A stretch of 64,000 nt of DNA from Agapanthus africanus (lineage: Eukaryota > Streptophyta > Magnoliopsida > Asparagales > Amaryllidaceae): the NCBI GenBank assembly GCA_030015575.1, contig JASDDO010000024.1, positions 217,206,996-217,270,995 on the forward strand, given 5' to 3'. Shown piece after piece: positions 51,749 through 63,854 of this stretch. Each line of letters begins with the position of its first letter. Position 1 is the stretch's first letter. A model generated the notes under the pieces. It made no database searches. It saw nothing but the letters and a program-made list of their open reading frames with translations, and was not told the DNA's origin. The position numbers and the translations under genes were made by a program.

Positions 51749-52734
51749 GGTCTTGTTTGGATACTACCCGTCTCATTGGAAAAAAAAGCTTGGATGCCAT
51801 TTTTCCATCGAATTTGTCCAATCCTGCAAAAGGGACTGTTTGGATGAGAATTTTGTACTTTGATCCAGAGAAGAAATGCTCTCTACTATGACCCCATCCA
51901 CTCGATAGAAAAAATTGAGAGAGAGTCAATTTTTCCCCCTAGCTGTTTTATCGGTTAATCTCTCTTCTTTTTCTGCCTCTCTCTTGATATAAAAACTCTT
52001 TTAGATCTAGGTTTTCCTCTTCCCTTTCATGAACGGCGCCGGCGACTCCCATCGGCAGCGACGCCACCGCCGCTGGTGACGGATTTCTAAAGAACCGCTG
52101 TCGGTGGCCTGTTTCCGACAAGGCCTACACCCGAAAGCCCTGCCCCAAGCCTAAACCCCCGCCACCAACGACGTCACCCCCTCAGATCCGCCGCCGGCCG
52201 ATGACGTCGCATCTGCGCCTCCTGTCGAAGCCTCAGCCCTCGACCACAATGAAGAAAAAGAGGAACAAGGAGAGCAGGATATGATGTTTTCTAACATAAA
52301 GCAAGAAGACGTTTTTTTTAATCTTCATCCATAAACTCATATACAAAAGCTTCAAACTTTTTATATCTTAATAGGATTATTTGATTGGCTTAACATTAAG
52401 CAATTCAGTTCACCATTTGTGATAGGAAACCGTAGGTGCAAGAAGAAGAGGCAAAGGCTAAATTCTATAAGACATAGAATTGATTTTATTTTGTTATTAG
52501 ACAAAAGAATTTGGGTAAAGCTAGCATTTGTTTTATATGAAGTTGATGAAGGAAGATGGATCAAAAAATGCTCCTATTTTCAATGTTCATAATAATAATA
52601 AAATATTTCATGAAGAGTTTTGAAATAAAAATCCTAGATATTTTTAGCCTAAAAGGAACACAAGTGTAATCCGGGGTATTTTTATCCCAAATTAAATCCA
52701 TAGAATTATTTTCCTAACTAATCCAAACATGGTC
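51749..52734. mobile_element. Harbinger-like (Tourist-type) non-autonomous element
   Basis: Inverted ends GGTCTTGTTTGGAT (left) and GACCATGTTTGGAT (right, minus strand), flanked by TTA on both sides (51746-51748 and 52735-52737). The TTA target and GG...TTTGGAT ends fit the PIF/Harbinger group. At 986 bp it lacks a transposase. A GC-rich block at 52025-52265 stands out from its AT-rich surroundings. Confidence 0.7.
52025..52265 (+). other. GC-rich coding-like block inside the Harbinger-like element
   Basis: Preceded by a pyrimidine-rich leader with TATAAAAAC and a possible ATG (52029), but the frame stops at TGA after about 17 codons. Rich in GCC, GCG and CCGCC codon-like triplets. It may be a captured host gene fragment, now decayed. 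No family was recognised. Confidence 0.4.
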
Positions 52735-52737
52735 TTA

Positions 52738-53049
52738 ATGATTCCCATGTTGTTCATGTATGGGATTCGCAAAATCCTTGGGAAAAGTTTTCCTTGGGTA
52801 TTATAGTTCATAATATTTGATAGAAATTTAGAAAAACCAATCACAGTTTGGTTTTACCTTACATGATAAAAGAACCATAGGGTAAATTGTCAAAAAAACC
52901 AAACTGCAAAGAAATACCAAATGCAATAAAAAGTTAAACCATAGGGTAAATTGTCAAAAAAAACCAAGCATCCTTTTCTGTTGTCAAAAACCCCCGGCCT
53001 CGAAAAGTTTGTCAAACATCCCCTGAAAAGGTTTTTGTATTTGGTATTG
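52738..53049. other. AT-rich spacer with short repeats
   Basis: ACCATAGGGTAAATTGTCAA occurs at 52874 and 52938, each followed by an A-run and ACCAA. No gene seen. Confidence 0.6.
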
Positions 53050-54916
53050 GCAGAGTGATCGGGTGTACATTGACCACTCAGTCCAGAGTATTCGGATCTC
53101 AGATGGAGATGCCCGTGTATAGGCTGAGCTGTAACGGGCAGGCTTTCATTTTCTATCCAGATTAGAGTATATACGTCTAGATAGAGACTTGATTACGGCT
53201 TTGGTAGATAGATGGAGACCAAAGACCTGCACATTTCATTTTAGAGTTAGTGAGATGGCTATCACCTTTCAGGACGCCGTTATACTGCTTGGTCTGCGTA
53301 TAGACGGAGTGGTGGTTGCTATGGAGTACAGCTACGATTGGTCAGACTTGTGTCCCGGGTTATTGGGTAGGATTCTGCCTGTCGGGCAAAGGAGAGGCGG
53401 TAGCATTAACTTGAGTTGGCTGCGAGAGGCGTTTAGTGCTAAGCCTGCCAAGAATGCTATCCCCGCGGCAATCGAGCAGCACGCACGGGCCTATATTTTA
53501 CATCAGATAGGGTAATTGTTTCCCGGTAGGAGCAAAAGCAGAGTTAGTCTTGCCCGACTGCCTATTTTAGCTGATCTCGACCAGTGTACCACTTTATCGT
53601 GGGGGGAGGGATGCGGTTCTGTCATTCCTCTACAGTGAGCTGAAGATGGTTGCATTGATGGAGCAGAAAAGTTTTGGGGGCTGTTTGATGCTTCTTCAGG
53701 TATACAATGCTTAAAACCGCATTCTACTAATTTTGCGTAATTAAATTGATATTCAATATAAAACGTAATTCTATCATATTATATTTCAGATATGATCATG
53801 GACATACCTCTCTATTGGTTGCCTGACCATTACGACACAGTTCACTTTAGATGGCCAAAAGCCATATGGATGCCAGGAAGTAATTGAAACTATACGCATA
53901 TTTCAAATTTCAAGTTTTTTTTGGAATATTAACTTGTGTGTAATCACTATACAGGTAGAATGTACCTAGGTCATGGGATGTGACACCGGATCGTAGCCTC
54001 CGCTTCTACCGCAATGAGTTCGATGTCATGGAGGAGGCAGCAGTTACGTGGACACCGTACATACATGACCTGATGGGCACTCTACATCCATTATGCTTGG
54101 CAGGCGCCAGCTTCTGGCGTGCGCGGACGCCGATCGTCTGCAATGATATTATTCAGATGCACGTGCCAGACCGTGTCCTTCGCCAGTTCGGTTTGAGGCA
54201 GTACATAGCAGGCATGGTGGAGCAGACACCGCAACAGGGTGGAGCGCTAGTTAGGGATGCTTGGCTCATGGAGTATCAAATTTGGGTTGGTCGATGGTAC
54301 GATCGGGAACACCACATAGCCGATGAGATACAGCCAGGCATACCGATAGATCAGTACCTTTCCTGGTATTGGATGATTACCCGCAACTTCGTCATCACAG
54401 CCGCCCCTCCGCCCACCTCATATACGTCTGGAGGACCGATAGAAAGAGATTTGGTAAGTTTATATCAAATATTTTAAAACTAAAATCTTATTTTTATGAA
54501 ATTCATTATCTTATTTACCATCAATATAGGTCTAAACCATTTACGCGTTAGAGAATATAGATGATGATGATATTAGTGGCACCAGGGACTCAGCGAGCTA
54601 TTTTATGAACATCAAGTCCCTGATCAGGAGTGTGATGACGAGGCACGGATTCACACCTCCGCCGACCATGCCTCCACCACCCGTCCCTGTACCACCCGTG
54701 CCTCCACCAGCTGTGTCTGTAGCTGCCATTCCTATCATGTATACACAACGTAGATGGGTACAGCCAGAGCTGTCTCAGCATCCTGATGAGTATGATCATG
54801 GACCATCATAGCCAAAGTCGTCTTAGCCATCTGCCGCCGATGAAGCCGGACCGTCACAACCTCGACGTCCTGTAGCGAAGAGGAGGACACCAGGGATGGT
54901 GCGACAACTTCTTTAG
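53050..54916 (+). pseudogene. Second plant mobile domain (MAIN-like) gene, broken
   Basis: Related to 35033-42038, same direction. The first exon is lost or unrecognised. Exons: about 53050-53699, 53790-53876, 53955-54453, 54530-54916. PMD blocks are WRPKTCTFHF with AITFQDAVILLGLRI (53210-53300), the SWLREAF region, FYRNEFDVMEEAAVTWTPY (54005 on), FWRARTPIVCNDI and VPDRVLRQFGLRQYI (54150-54210), then a Pro-rich tail (54655-54720). Breaks are TAA at 53513, an extra base in the G-run near 53603 that shifts the frame, a donor that reads GA in place of GT at 53877, and TAA near 54533. It may be part of a second MULE; no transposase lies beside it. Confidence 0.82.
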
Positions 54917-55419
54917 ATTGCACGGAGTGTTTGTGTTATATTGTGTTGCGATAAATTCGTTATTTATTTTACATTGTTTATTATTTTCAGCTTATTGTTC
55001 TTTACCGTTTAGGCGTCGTATATTGTGTGTGGATTGCGTCTCCGCCGTTTGGGTATTGAGTTAGCTCCGTCTGTGGATGTTATCATTTTACTATGCTTGT
55101 ATATGAATTTTATTCAAAATTTACGAAGGAGGTGCTGTCCGATTTTCCCCGATTATTTCTTTACAAAACAACACTTTAATTCATTTTAATTCAAACGTTG
55201 ATTCTCTCTTACACAAACACGTGTTCATACACGATATATTACACACACATGGTACACACATCCATAATATACACGAGAATGACGCAAACAAAATAGATAG
55301 TAAGAACAGCAACAACACCATAATTCATCACTAAAATTTCAGAAATAAATTATCTACGTTACTTAGCTCCGCAGTAACAGAATCAATCCACGCTGTACAT
55401 GCATCAATGGCCTCGTCAC
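54917..55419 (+). other. 3' flank of second PMD pseudogene, then unassigned sequence
   Basis: 54985-55140 is homologous to 42110-42290. From 55150 on, AT-rich sequence without a gene or known repeat that I can name. Confidence 0.55.
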
Positions 55420-55719
55420 CTACTGCGGATCTCGAGTGAGTTCGACGTGGTTCAAAGTCCGACGGTGCATAAAGATGCGGTAAAGAGAGCATGCAGAATA
55501 CTCGATATCGCGACCTGAAAGAAGACCCATGGAATGAAAGAAGTGGAGACGACGATTTGCTTCTCCATAGTGGTCATGGGTTACTTCTTCAAGGGGAGAC
55601 GGGAGTGCATCAAATACGGCTAAGTGCAAGAGCCGCAGGATTTCAAGATAGATCTTCATCGGCAAGTTCATACCTGATGGAGATGAGCGATGTCGTGCTT
55701 TAAAAAGGTTATGGTTCAA
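55420..55719 (-). CDS. Unrecognised 99-codon ORF
   Basis: A GC-richer stretch with a full frame on the minus strand, ATG at 55719 and stop at 55420. The protein is mixed in composition (Leu, His, Arg rich, with one SGRDIEYSACSLYRIF stretch), with no membrane segment or motif that I know. It sits between the second PMD pseudogene and an LTR. It could be a captured gene fragment or chance. I give it low confidence as a gene. Confidence 0.2.
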   Translation of the reverse strand: MNHNLFKARHRSSPSGMNLPMKIYLEILRLLHLAVFDALPSPLEEVTHDHYGEANRRLHFFHSMGLLSGRDIEYSACSLYRIFMHRRTLNHVELTRDPQ

Positions 55720-55758
55720 TATCGGATATGTCGGTTTTGATTAAAAGATAGCGCGATG

Positions 55759-57441
55759 TGATTCTCAAGTCATAAAATACCACAAGTGCATGGTGCATTG
55801 ACGCAATCCGGCAAGTATAGGTCAATCCACAGGGAATGGATACCACGACGTTCTTTTTGAGTTAGGAACAAATATTTTGAAGTTTGTTTTGTCACGTTTT
55901 AATAAAAAGAATGTGATGTAAAAGAGAAAAACGATATATACGGAATACTTAGGCTAAGGTTTGGTAAATTGACTTATGGTGTTACCCCCAGCTCTCATTC
56001 TTGATTCAAACATTCATTTCTAGTTTCTATTTGAATTTGAAAAGCATGCCGTATCTAAAGCGATTACAAAGAATCGTTTAGGATACGATATTAAATCGGA
56101 ACAAAAGAAAGTACAAATTGCAAGGGATTTAGATAAAATGAGGATGAAATAAACTAAGTGAGATTAGCAAGTATAAGACATATGCTTTTGTGGCTATATG
56201 TCCTATCTAGCTAGTTTACTACACTTGGTTAAATTTAACTCTCCTTTCTACTTCAATCTTAATGTAACAAAAATGATATGTAAAAAAAGAATAGGATATG
56301 TGTTAAAGGTTAATTTGCAACTATTCAAAATAATATATCCTATCAAGCAATAACACAGTATATTGTAAACATTAAGAGATGAAGTTCAATAAGCGCTAAG
56401 AATCAAGAATGAGGAGTTAGAAGGCAAGCCATTCATCAATCTACCTCACCATTGCCTAACTAAATACTACTCACACATCATGGTAAAGAGAGCACAAATA
56501 AATAAACAACACATGAATCAATTGCAAGAAAAGTAAAGAAGAGAATACAAAGAACCAGAAGCGAGCAAAAAAAATGAAGCTTTTATTGAGGTTGAATCCA
56601 AGTACAAACTAATGAGTTCAATACCAAAATCTGATCTCGCAAGCTCACAAAAGAAGTTGCAAGATAAGAGAAAAAGCAAAAAACTCAATTAATCACTAGA
56701 GCTACAAAGTTTCATTAAGAGTTTTACAAGTATGGAAATGTACCTCCTATTTTCCCCAAAATGATATGCTATTTATAGAACTTGTACAAACAAAAGTTGC
56801 ATATAAAAATGAGTTGATGTGATTAAGATTAATGCTCAGAAGAAAATTGGCACCATCTGAAAATTTGGGGATTGTAATTTGCAGCCATTTATAATAAACC
56901 GACAGCCAAAAGGTAGGAGGTGGGGTCCGTCTTGGTTCTGTGATCTTCTATCATCAATATCATCTTTTTGTATTTGCAATTTTGTCTAATTATTAAGAGG
57001 ATACATGTGTTTTTGGAGGGAAAATGTATAGCTTGAAATCCATCACATCAACACATTTTCAAATTACTCATCATTCCAAGCCCACATGTATGCCCACTTG
57101 CTAAAGTGTGTTCACACCACATCATTGCTAGCCACCAAGATACATGCATCTAAAAAAACACTTATATTCACACTTGTAAATATGTTGGACCATTTGTATA
57201 AAAATGTTTGTGCACTTTTGATTTGTTAAAAAAAATCTTCTTGAATTCTGATTGGTTTTCCGTTCCGGTTGCAGTAACGGGTCACAAATGTCGTATCTAT
57301 GCATTTTGAGTGTATTTCCAGTGTTTTGTCACGAATAGCTATACCTTGTACTTATTGAGCAAACACGGGTTAATAGTACCGATATATCACAAAAATGATA
57401 ACGAATGAGCGGTATTGAAATGCAGTTTTACATGATGAACA
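55759..57441 (-). repeat. LTR of the truncated LARD relative
   Basis: 1683 bp, well diverged from the 1954-bp LTR of the element at 6240-15161, but with the same ends, the same TATA box (56769-56778) and a similar layout. Confidence 0.75.
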
Positions 57442-57459
57442 AATACTCCCAAACTTACT

Positions 57460-57480
57460 TTTTGCTCATTCTGAGCAAAA
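57460..57480 (-). promoter_or_regulatory. Perfect stem-loop by the polypurine tract (diverged copy)
   Basis: TTTTGCTCA and TGAGCAAAA form a 9-bp stem with loop TTC. Compared with 8212-8232, the innermost pair has changed from G-C to A-T on both arms, so pairing is kept. Confidence 0.75.
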
Positions 57481-58517
57481 CAAAAATCCTAATCTCACTT
57501 TTGCAGGGAACGCGATTGCACTTAGCCCATTGTCACGACCTGAAATGGCACGTGACTGGCACTTGAATCATATGAAGTCTATAGGACTCCATCTAATTCA
57601 AGTAAACCAAAATCCCAGAAATTTAAACCATTTAATGGAAGAAGGTGAAGGAAAACTTGTTTAAAAGTTTGCGTATAAATCACTTTGAAAGTCACAGTAA
57701 ACATTTTTAAAACATCAAGTATTTTCCGAAAATTTCGGCAGAGTTTCCTTTGTAAAAATTGGCCCCAAACGAGTACAAACATGAATAATATGCATAATGA
57801 ATAAAGGCATCCCCAAGCAGGAGCTAGCTCTTCGCCAATTGACGGTCACAAACGCTCAAGCAATATAATATATAACGCCGAAGGGCGAGGATCAAAACTC
57901 AAAAGGAAAACCAATATCATCAAGAAAACCATAATAATACAAGCGCGACTCTAAGGTCGAAACAATATACAACTGGTCTTCTAAGTCTAATGAATATACA
58001 AGTCTGGTTAATGGAGTTTTCTAGATACAACTGAATAAATATGAATACAATGGTGGTCACGATGCAAGTGAACCCACCTACCAAAGCAATCACCCGAAAA
58101 GAAGCAGCGTGCCAGCAAAGCCGCCAAGGAAACCTGTACGGCAAAACCTGCAAGAAACTGTGGCACAACAGGGGTGAGTTGCCAACTCGTGAGTAGAAAA
58201 CATCACCGAGAAGAAATCGCATGTATTACTCAATCCTCGGTCATATGATAGTAATATCCTCAAAATGATATAGCCTGAAGCATATAGTAATGGTAAGGGT
58301 AAATATCTATACATAAGTGTAATACCAAGTGCTCGTGTCAGTACCTCAGGTAACAACATATCATATATATGATGTATGAATGCATAGAAACAGAATACAT
58401 CTAAATGAGAAAACTGTTTTCTTATCTCAGTGAGATTTCTGTGTAAGAATCGAGTATCATCAATGAAATCAATAGAGAATCAGTGTCAAGTATCGACACA
58501 AAAAATATATATATATA

Positions 58518-58613
58518 TCAATATCTCAGGCTCCGGCTATCCGGACTGGCCTATACCATCAAATCTCAATATCTCAGGCTCCGACAATCCGAACTGGCCT
58601 ATACTCCGATCGG
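58518..58613 (+). repeat. 48-bp direct repeat
   Basis: TCAATATCTCAGGCTCCG followed by a short variable part and AACTGGCCTATAC or GACTGGCCTATAC, twice at a 48-bp offset. Confidence 0.7.
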
Positions 58614-60017
58614 TATACTCTGGATATCCATCGAGTCACAATAAAATCACCGGTCGGTAGTGCTCCCCTGCCGGGCTCAACGCCATCATCTGCGACCTTC
58701 TCGTCCCGGGGTACCGCACCGGGTCCACCATGCACCCACAGACGGTTCCTCCTCCTCCTCGAATCGGGTGTAGGATATCGCTCAAGAGCCGAGAAAACTC
58801 ATGGTGGACTTCTCTCAAATCATATCATGAGAAAACCACAATTTTCTATTTTTAAAATAATAATAAGTTTATAAAATCCTTGCGGTTTCTCCAAATCCAG
58901 AAATCTCATGGAAATCCAAAATCCCAATTTCAAGGGTAAATAAACAATGAAATACCGGTAATAAGTTCCATAATATTGCATGGCAGATGAAAATACACAT
59001 GCATGAGATATCACGGTAATAAATGCAATGTCTAAGCTATCATATAAAAGCAAGCGTACTAGTACTATGTCGAAACTATCAACTAGTAATTTATACTAAT
59101 GAAATAGTGTTTTCTAATGTGTACGTGACATGCAAATTACCGATGATGATGTGTGTGAGCCGGCAAGCAGGTGTACGTGGAGCATACGCATCATCGGTAA
59201 TGGTGCTGGTGTCCTGACAGCATGATTTTATAATAACTACGAAAACACATTTAAGCATGCAATGCGATGCGAATAGTAAGAACATACAGAAAATGAATAG
59301 TAAACGCAACAATAAAGAATGTACAATATATATATATATATATACGTCATACAGTTTTGGCATTTGAAATAACACGAATCGTGGTGTTTAGAAAATAGGG
59401 GCTACGGTGTTTTTAAGAAAAGATACGTCCTTTGAAATATCCGTAGAATCCCTTGGCATGTCTTTAAAATACTCACGATTCGTTAGTTTTGAAATAAATA
59501 TGACTCAAGTCCAATCTAACATCTACAAGTAAACTACATGACTAAACTAACAGACTGGTCGAAAAGGTAAGGAAAACCACCTGAGTCTGAGTCGATAAAT
59601 ATATCTAGTAGTCGGTGATCCTGCCTCAATAGTATCATGTACGATACAATATATAATATGACATTCTCGAGTCAAGAGTGCAGATCTATCATCATAATTA
59701 TATCTCGTACGGTAAATCCATCATACGGCATCCCAAATCTGGGCACGGGTCGAATATCACATTTATCTTATTATTCATCTGGTATCCTTATCATCATATC
59801 CTGAATTAGGGGTACTGATCTAAAGTCTAGTACATTCCGATACCATCAACATATATATATGCGTGTGTATGAAAACACATCACCTAAAGACCCGCTATAA
59901 CATCATGCCGTATCTCATAATACGAACCAAGTCATATCACCGATCTCGTGGCATCATGCCCAATCACATCGACTCATCTCCAAGTACCATATACTATCCT
60001 CAACATCCATGTATATA

Positions 60018-60120
60018 CATACATACATACATATATATATATACATACTCACATACATATATGTATATATCCCCATATACGAACAAGTAAAACAGATGTA
60101 TGCGTGCGTGCGTGCGTGAG
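60018..60120. repeat. ACAT, AT and GCGT microsatellites
   Basis: Runs of ACAT, then TATATA, then ACAT again, followed by (GCGT)4 at about 60102-60117. Confidence 0.8.
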
Positions 60121-61739
60121 TGTAAACTTTATTCTAGGGTTCGTGACTAAAACTAACTAACGACACTATCATCCAATTATACTAAAATTTAACCCATGAT
60201 TTCCTAAGATCTTACTTGCTAACTATCCATGTTTCACATAACACAAATACATATATAAATATAATATATCATAGGCTACACTACGAACTGTGGGGGTGCT
60301 ATACGCCATCCATCCGACTTCCCCCGTAGATATATATTTACTTATATTGATTCTCGCTTGCCGAAGTCGATGACGCCACTCTCGTCCTTGTCGTTCAAGT
60401 CCACTCGAGGGCACCTACATATATACACACAAGATATCGTAAACTGAAATCGCGCACGAAAACCAAAACGGCACACGTATCTCATATAGGTTAAAACCTA
60501 TGGTCTACGCATGTAAGAATAACCAAACAACTCCCGATGTTGACGTACAAACGTCAAACGACCGAGTCAAAACTAAAATACCCAAAAACCAAGTTTCAGA
60601 AGTCGCAAAACATCGCCAGAAATTAAGTAAAACGACTATAGATTTTTATTAATGTAAAATTAGACTTTTTTGCATACAGGATATGTCTAGTTATCTAAAA
60701 AGTGAGCTACAGACCAAGTTTCAGACCCTAACTCAAAAATTGGGCCGTAAATTGCGGCCAAATAGAATAAAACGGCGGCCAAAATATAAAGGCTTGGTCT
60801 TGGGTTTCTAGAGTAGCTTCCTAGTGGTCTGCACATCTCACTATATCTGCAAAATATTTTTCAGAGTCTCCGGATCATAGCAGATCTCTAGAAGTCATCA
60901 CAATTCCCACAAAAACCCGATATCGGCAATTCTAAAGTTCAAGTCTTGGGGTTTAGTGTAACACCCTAGTTCGTTATACCATGCTTGATTTGATTAATTT
61001 ATATATTGAATGACTATTCTTTATTTATTGCGTTTTGGGTGCAAAGAGTGTAATTGGTATCCGTATTTGCAACCGACCCGACCCGCATGCTGGAAACCCT
61101 TCTTAATTCCTGTTTTGGATCTATCCCGGCTAGTTATGAGGATCCATGCATTTTCATGTTGTATACTCTGTTCATCTGTATTATATTTGGCATCTGCATT
61201 TTTTTAATATAACATATAAAGTCTAATAAAATATTTTAAAAATATCTAGTATGACCTGCATCATACCCTTGACCCTGTGGTAGCATCCATGCATCTTGTT
61301 CTCGTCGCGCTTGGTGAAACGGACTTGTTTGGATCGCTACGTGCATGCTACGTGTATCCGTTCTTGGGGGTATGCATTTTCGTTACCCGGTTATCATATT
61401 TTGGTTTTGGTTGATACGTATATTATCTGTATTATCAAATCGTAATTTTAGACCCAATCTGGACGCAATTTGAAGTATTTTTGTATTAGTCAGAAAACTC
61501 AAATATAATCAATATTATATTCTAACTGTTAATATATATTCATTCATATTTTAACCAAACAAATATTTTCAAAATATTTATAAAATCCTATTATAATCCA
61601 AACAACTATCTTCCTCTCTCCGTCTCTCATATATAATCATATATTCTTTTATTATTTTTTAACCCCATATAAAAACCCACACCCACGTTACTTCTTCTCT
61701 CTCACTCTCGTTTTCTTTTTCCCACCTAACCCTAACCCT

Positions 61740-62130
61740 ATCCACGCCTTCACCCACGTTGCCATCGCCGCTCCACCCTCGACTTCGCCTCCCTCCTCTC
61801 ATCGTCGACTTCCCCTCCTCGATCTCCTCACCTCCCCACGACTCATCTCCCTGCTACAACCCATCTCCCAGCACGTCTCCGTCCACGACCCGACGAAACC
61901 CGACCCTGCATCTCGTCGCCAGAGCTCGCCTCGCCGTAGACCTCGTCGACACCTTCCTCCATCTTTTCTTTCCCTTCTTCCCCGACTGCAAACCACCGGA
62001 CCTCGCTGCGACCCCAAGAACCCACTGCAACCATCGCCTCTGCCTTCGCCTGCGCACCTCGCCACCGGAGCTCTGATCATCGTCGACATTCCCTTCGCCT
62101 CGCCTCTGTCCCTAAGAACCACTCTAGAGA
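61740..62130 (+). other. GC-rich, Pro/Ser-coding-like block in LTR
   Basis: It corresponds in position to 780-1440 in the first element. Frames are open on both strands because of the CCx/TCx composition. I do not regard it as a protein gene, but the GC contrast is real and shared by diverged LTRs. Confidence 0.5.
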
Positions 62131-63094
62131 ACCTAGAGAGCACAACCCTTCTCTTTCATCTTCTTCTAAATCATCTTCTCTTCTTGATTAGTGCGTTTTC
62201 CGGTGATCGCCGGAGACGTGCAATCACCGACGGTCCGGGCGACCTTGTGGATGTTTCCAGCCAGCGTGGTCGTGCTCTTGCTTTGCCTGGTCCTGTTCTC
62301 TGCGCGCGTGTACATTGCGACGTTTACCCGATGTCGGACGCAGCGTACACACCCCATCGTGTGATCCGTTCAGGAAAGTTTATCTTGCTACATGCTATGA
62401 TATATATTTTGCATCCATATGAATAAAAACATCACATGTTTACTGCATTATACATCCATGTTACCGTTTTACTGTTTTTGGATAGCCGTTCGTATCCGTA
62501 TCATTTATCACATATATAGTCGCATGCAATTTTATCTCGTTACAGGTTATGCAACGTATTTTACATCTATAGGTATAGAATTATTGGATTTCACATCCTA
62601 TGTTACAGTTTTACAATTTTACAATATCCGTTTGCATTTGTACAATTTATTATACATCTAGTTACATGCCAGATCGTATCATTTCATGTTACTGTTATAT
62701 TAGCACCCCATGCTTGATAATGTGCATCATGCGTAGTCATGAAGTTGTAGATATAATTCCTGATAGATATTTGTGCATCCATGTTTTACTGTGCATCCGT
62801 ACTTTTATCGTGCATCCGTACTTGCTACAGTTTTATTATGAGCATCCGTTTGATACCTGTGCATTACCTGTCATGACCGGAAACACCACTACTTGACTTG
62901 ATACCTGATCATGTTCCTAATGCCGACAATCCTGACTTGTCGTCCTGACGGACGTATCCTGTTGTCTACATAGACAAACCTGTACCTGCTTGATCCTGTG
63001 TTGGCATTAGTTCCAGATTATCAATACCTGACTTGAACACATAACACTGTGGGCATGGGAAAATCAAAAGTGTAACTGAATTGTAATTTAAAAG

Positions 63095-63238
63095 GTATTA
63101 CTTGATCCGTGGTCTCGGGGGATAACAGGACAGAATCATTCGTGATTCTTACTTGATCCGTGGACCCGGGGGATAACGGGACAGAGTCATTTATGACTCC
63201 CACTACCTGATCCGTGGTACCGGGGGATAACGGGACAT
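63095..63238 (+). repeat. Three tandem units of about 55 bp in the LTR
   Basis: Each unit has CTTGATCCGTGG or CCTGATCCGTGG, then CGGGGGATAACGGGACA or a one-base variant. The array is absent from the LTRs of the first element. Confidence 0.85.
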
Positions 63239-63854
63239 ATTATTTTGAGTTACATGGAGGAGTACATTAATTGATTTCAAACAAACTTTAGAATAGATAA
63301 CCCAGTAGCACAGTTTAGATTGATCACTGCACGTCACATATACTGATACACTTCACTGTTCTATATCCGTGTTTACTTATTACATTCATGTTACTATTTA
63401 TAATTCATGCCTGCATATCTCGTATATTCTGGTTGCTTATTATTATTGATATTATGATGTACTGACGTCTGGGTTTTGCATGGCCCAGATCCTTTATTTC
63501 TTTCGCAGGTTGATCAGGAGTATTTCAGCCGACAGGCCGAGCATTGGGGATCCTGTTAGTGTCTAGTTTAGTTTAGTTTTATTTCCGTACTTTCATTTCC
63601 TGATGTGAGCCCATATTTGGGACGTACTTTCCAGATGTTATTGTTATTTGGATTTTATTGCTTCCGCATATTATTTCTTGAATCGTTTATTCTGGCAGAT
63701 GGACATATATTAGATAGTTTATTTTATTTTACTGTTCTTTATATCTTATAGACAACCGTAATGTGACTGTGGAGGGATGTTTCCTAACCACAGGTAGCAT
63801 GGTTGGTTCTGTCACGTGCCAATCTTAGCGCACTCTGGGAAGCGGGGCGTGACA

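Larger units (their letters stand above)
55759..57530 (-). mobile_element. Truncated relative of the tRNA-Asp-primed LARD element
   Basis: Read on the minus strand, it is an end fragment of the interior (57530-57442) with stem-loop and polypurine tract, then an LTR (57441-55759) that starts TGTTCATCATG and ends GAGAATCA. It shares with the 6240-15161 element the TATA box CTATAAATAG, the phrase TCAATCCACAGGG near its outer end, and the interior block GCAGGGAACGCGATTGCACT. The rest of the interior and the other LTR are missing beyond 57531, where a gypsy LTR begins. Confidence 0.8.
57531..60956 (+). repeat. Gypsy-type LTR, 3' end cut by the next element
   Basis: It begins TGTCACGACCTG, a common start for plant gypsy LTRs, and no matching end is seen before the next LTR starts at 60957. 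Inside are two 48-bp units at 58518-58613 (CAATATCTCAGGCTCCG...CTGGCCTATAC), a TA run near 59326-59343 and ACAT and GCGT runs at 60018-60120. No coding domain was found; the frames here are chance. Confidence 0.55.
60957..63854 (+). repeat. 5' LTR of a second Tekay-like element
   Basis: 2898 bp, TGTAACACCCTAG to GGGGCGTGACA. It is homologous along its length to the 3.67-kb LTRs at 1-3377 and 15913-19586 but diverged and shorter, mainly because it lacks the long CT tract. A probable TATA box ATATAAAAACC is near 61668. Its leader follows, so the element continues beyond the right edge. Confidence 0.87.

Noticed and set aside
57920-58359. Overlapping minus-strand ORFs of 89-100 codons with hydrophobic stretches
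   Set aside because: They lie in a gypsy-type LTR, overlap each other in different frames and have no recognisable family.
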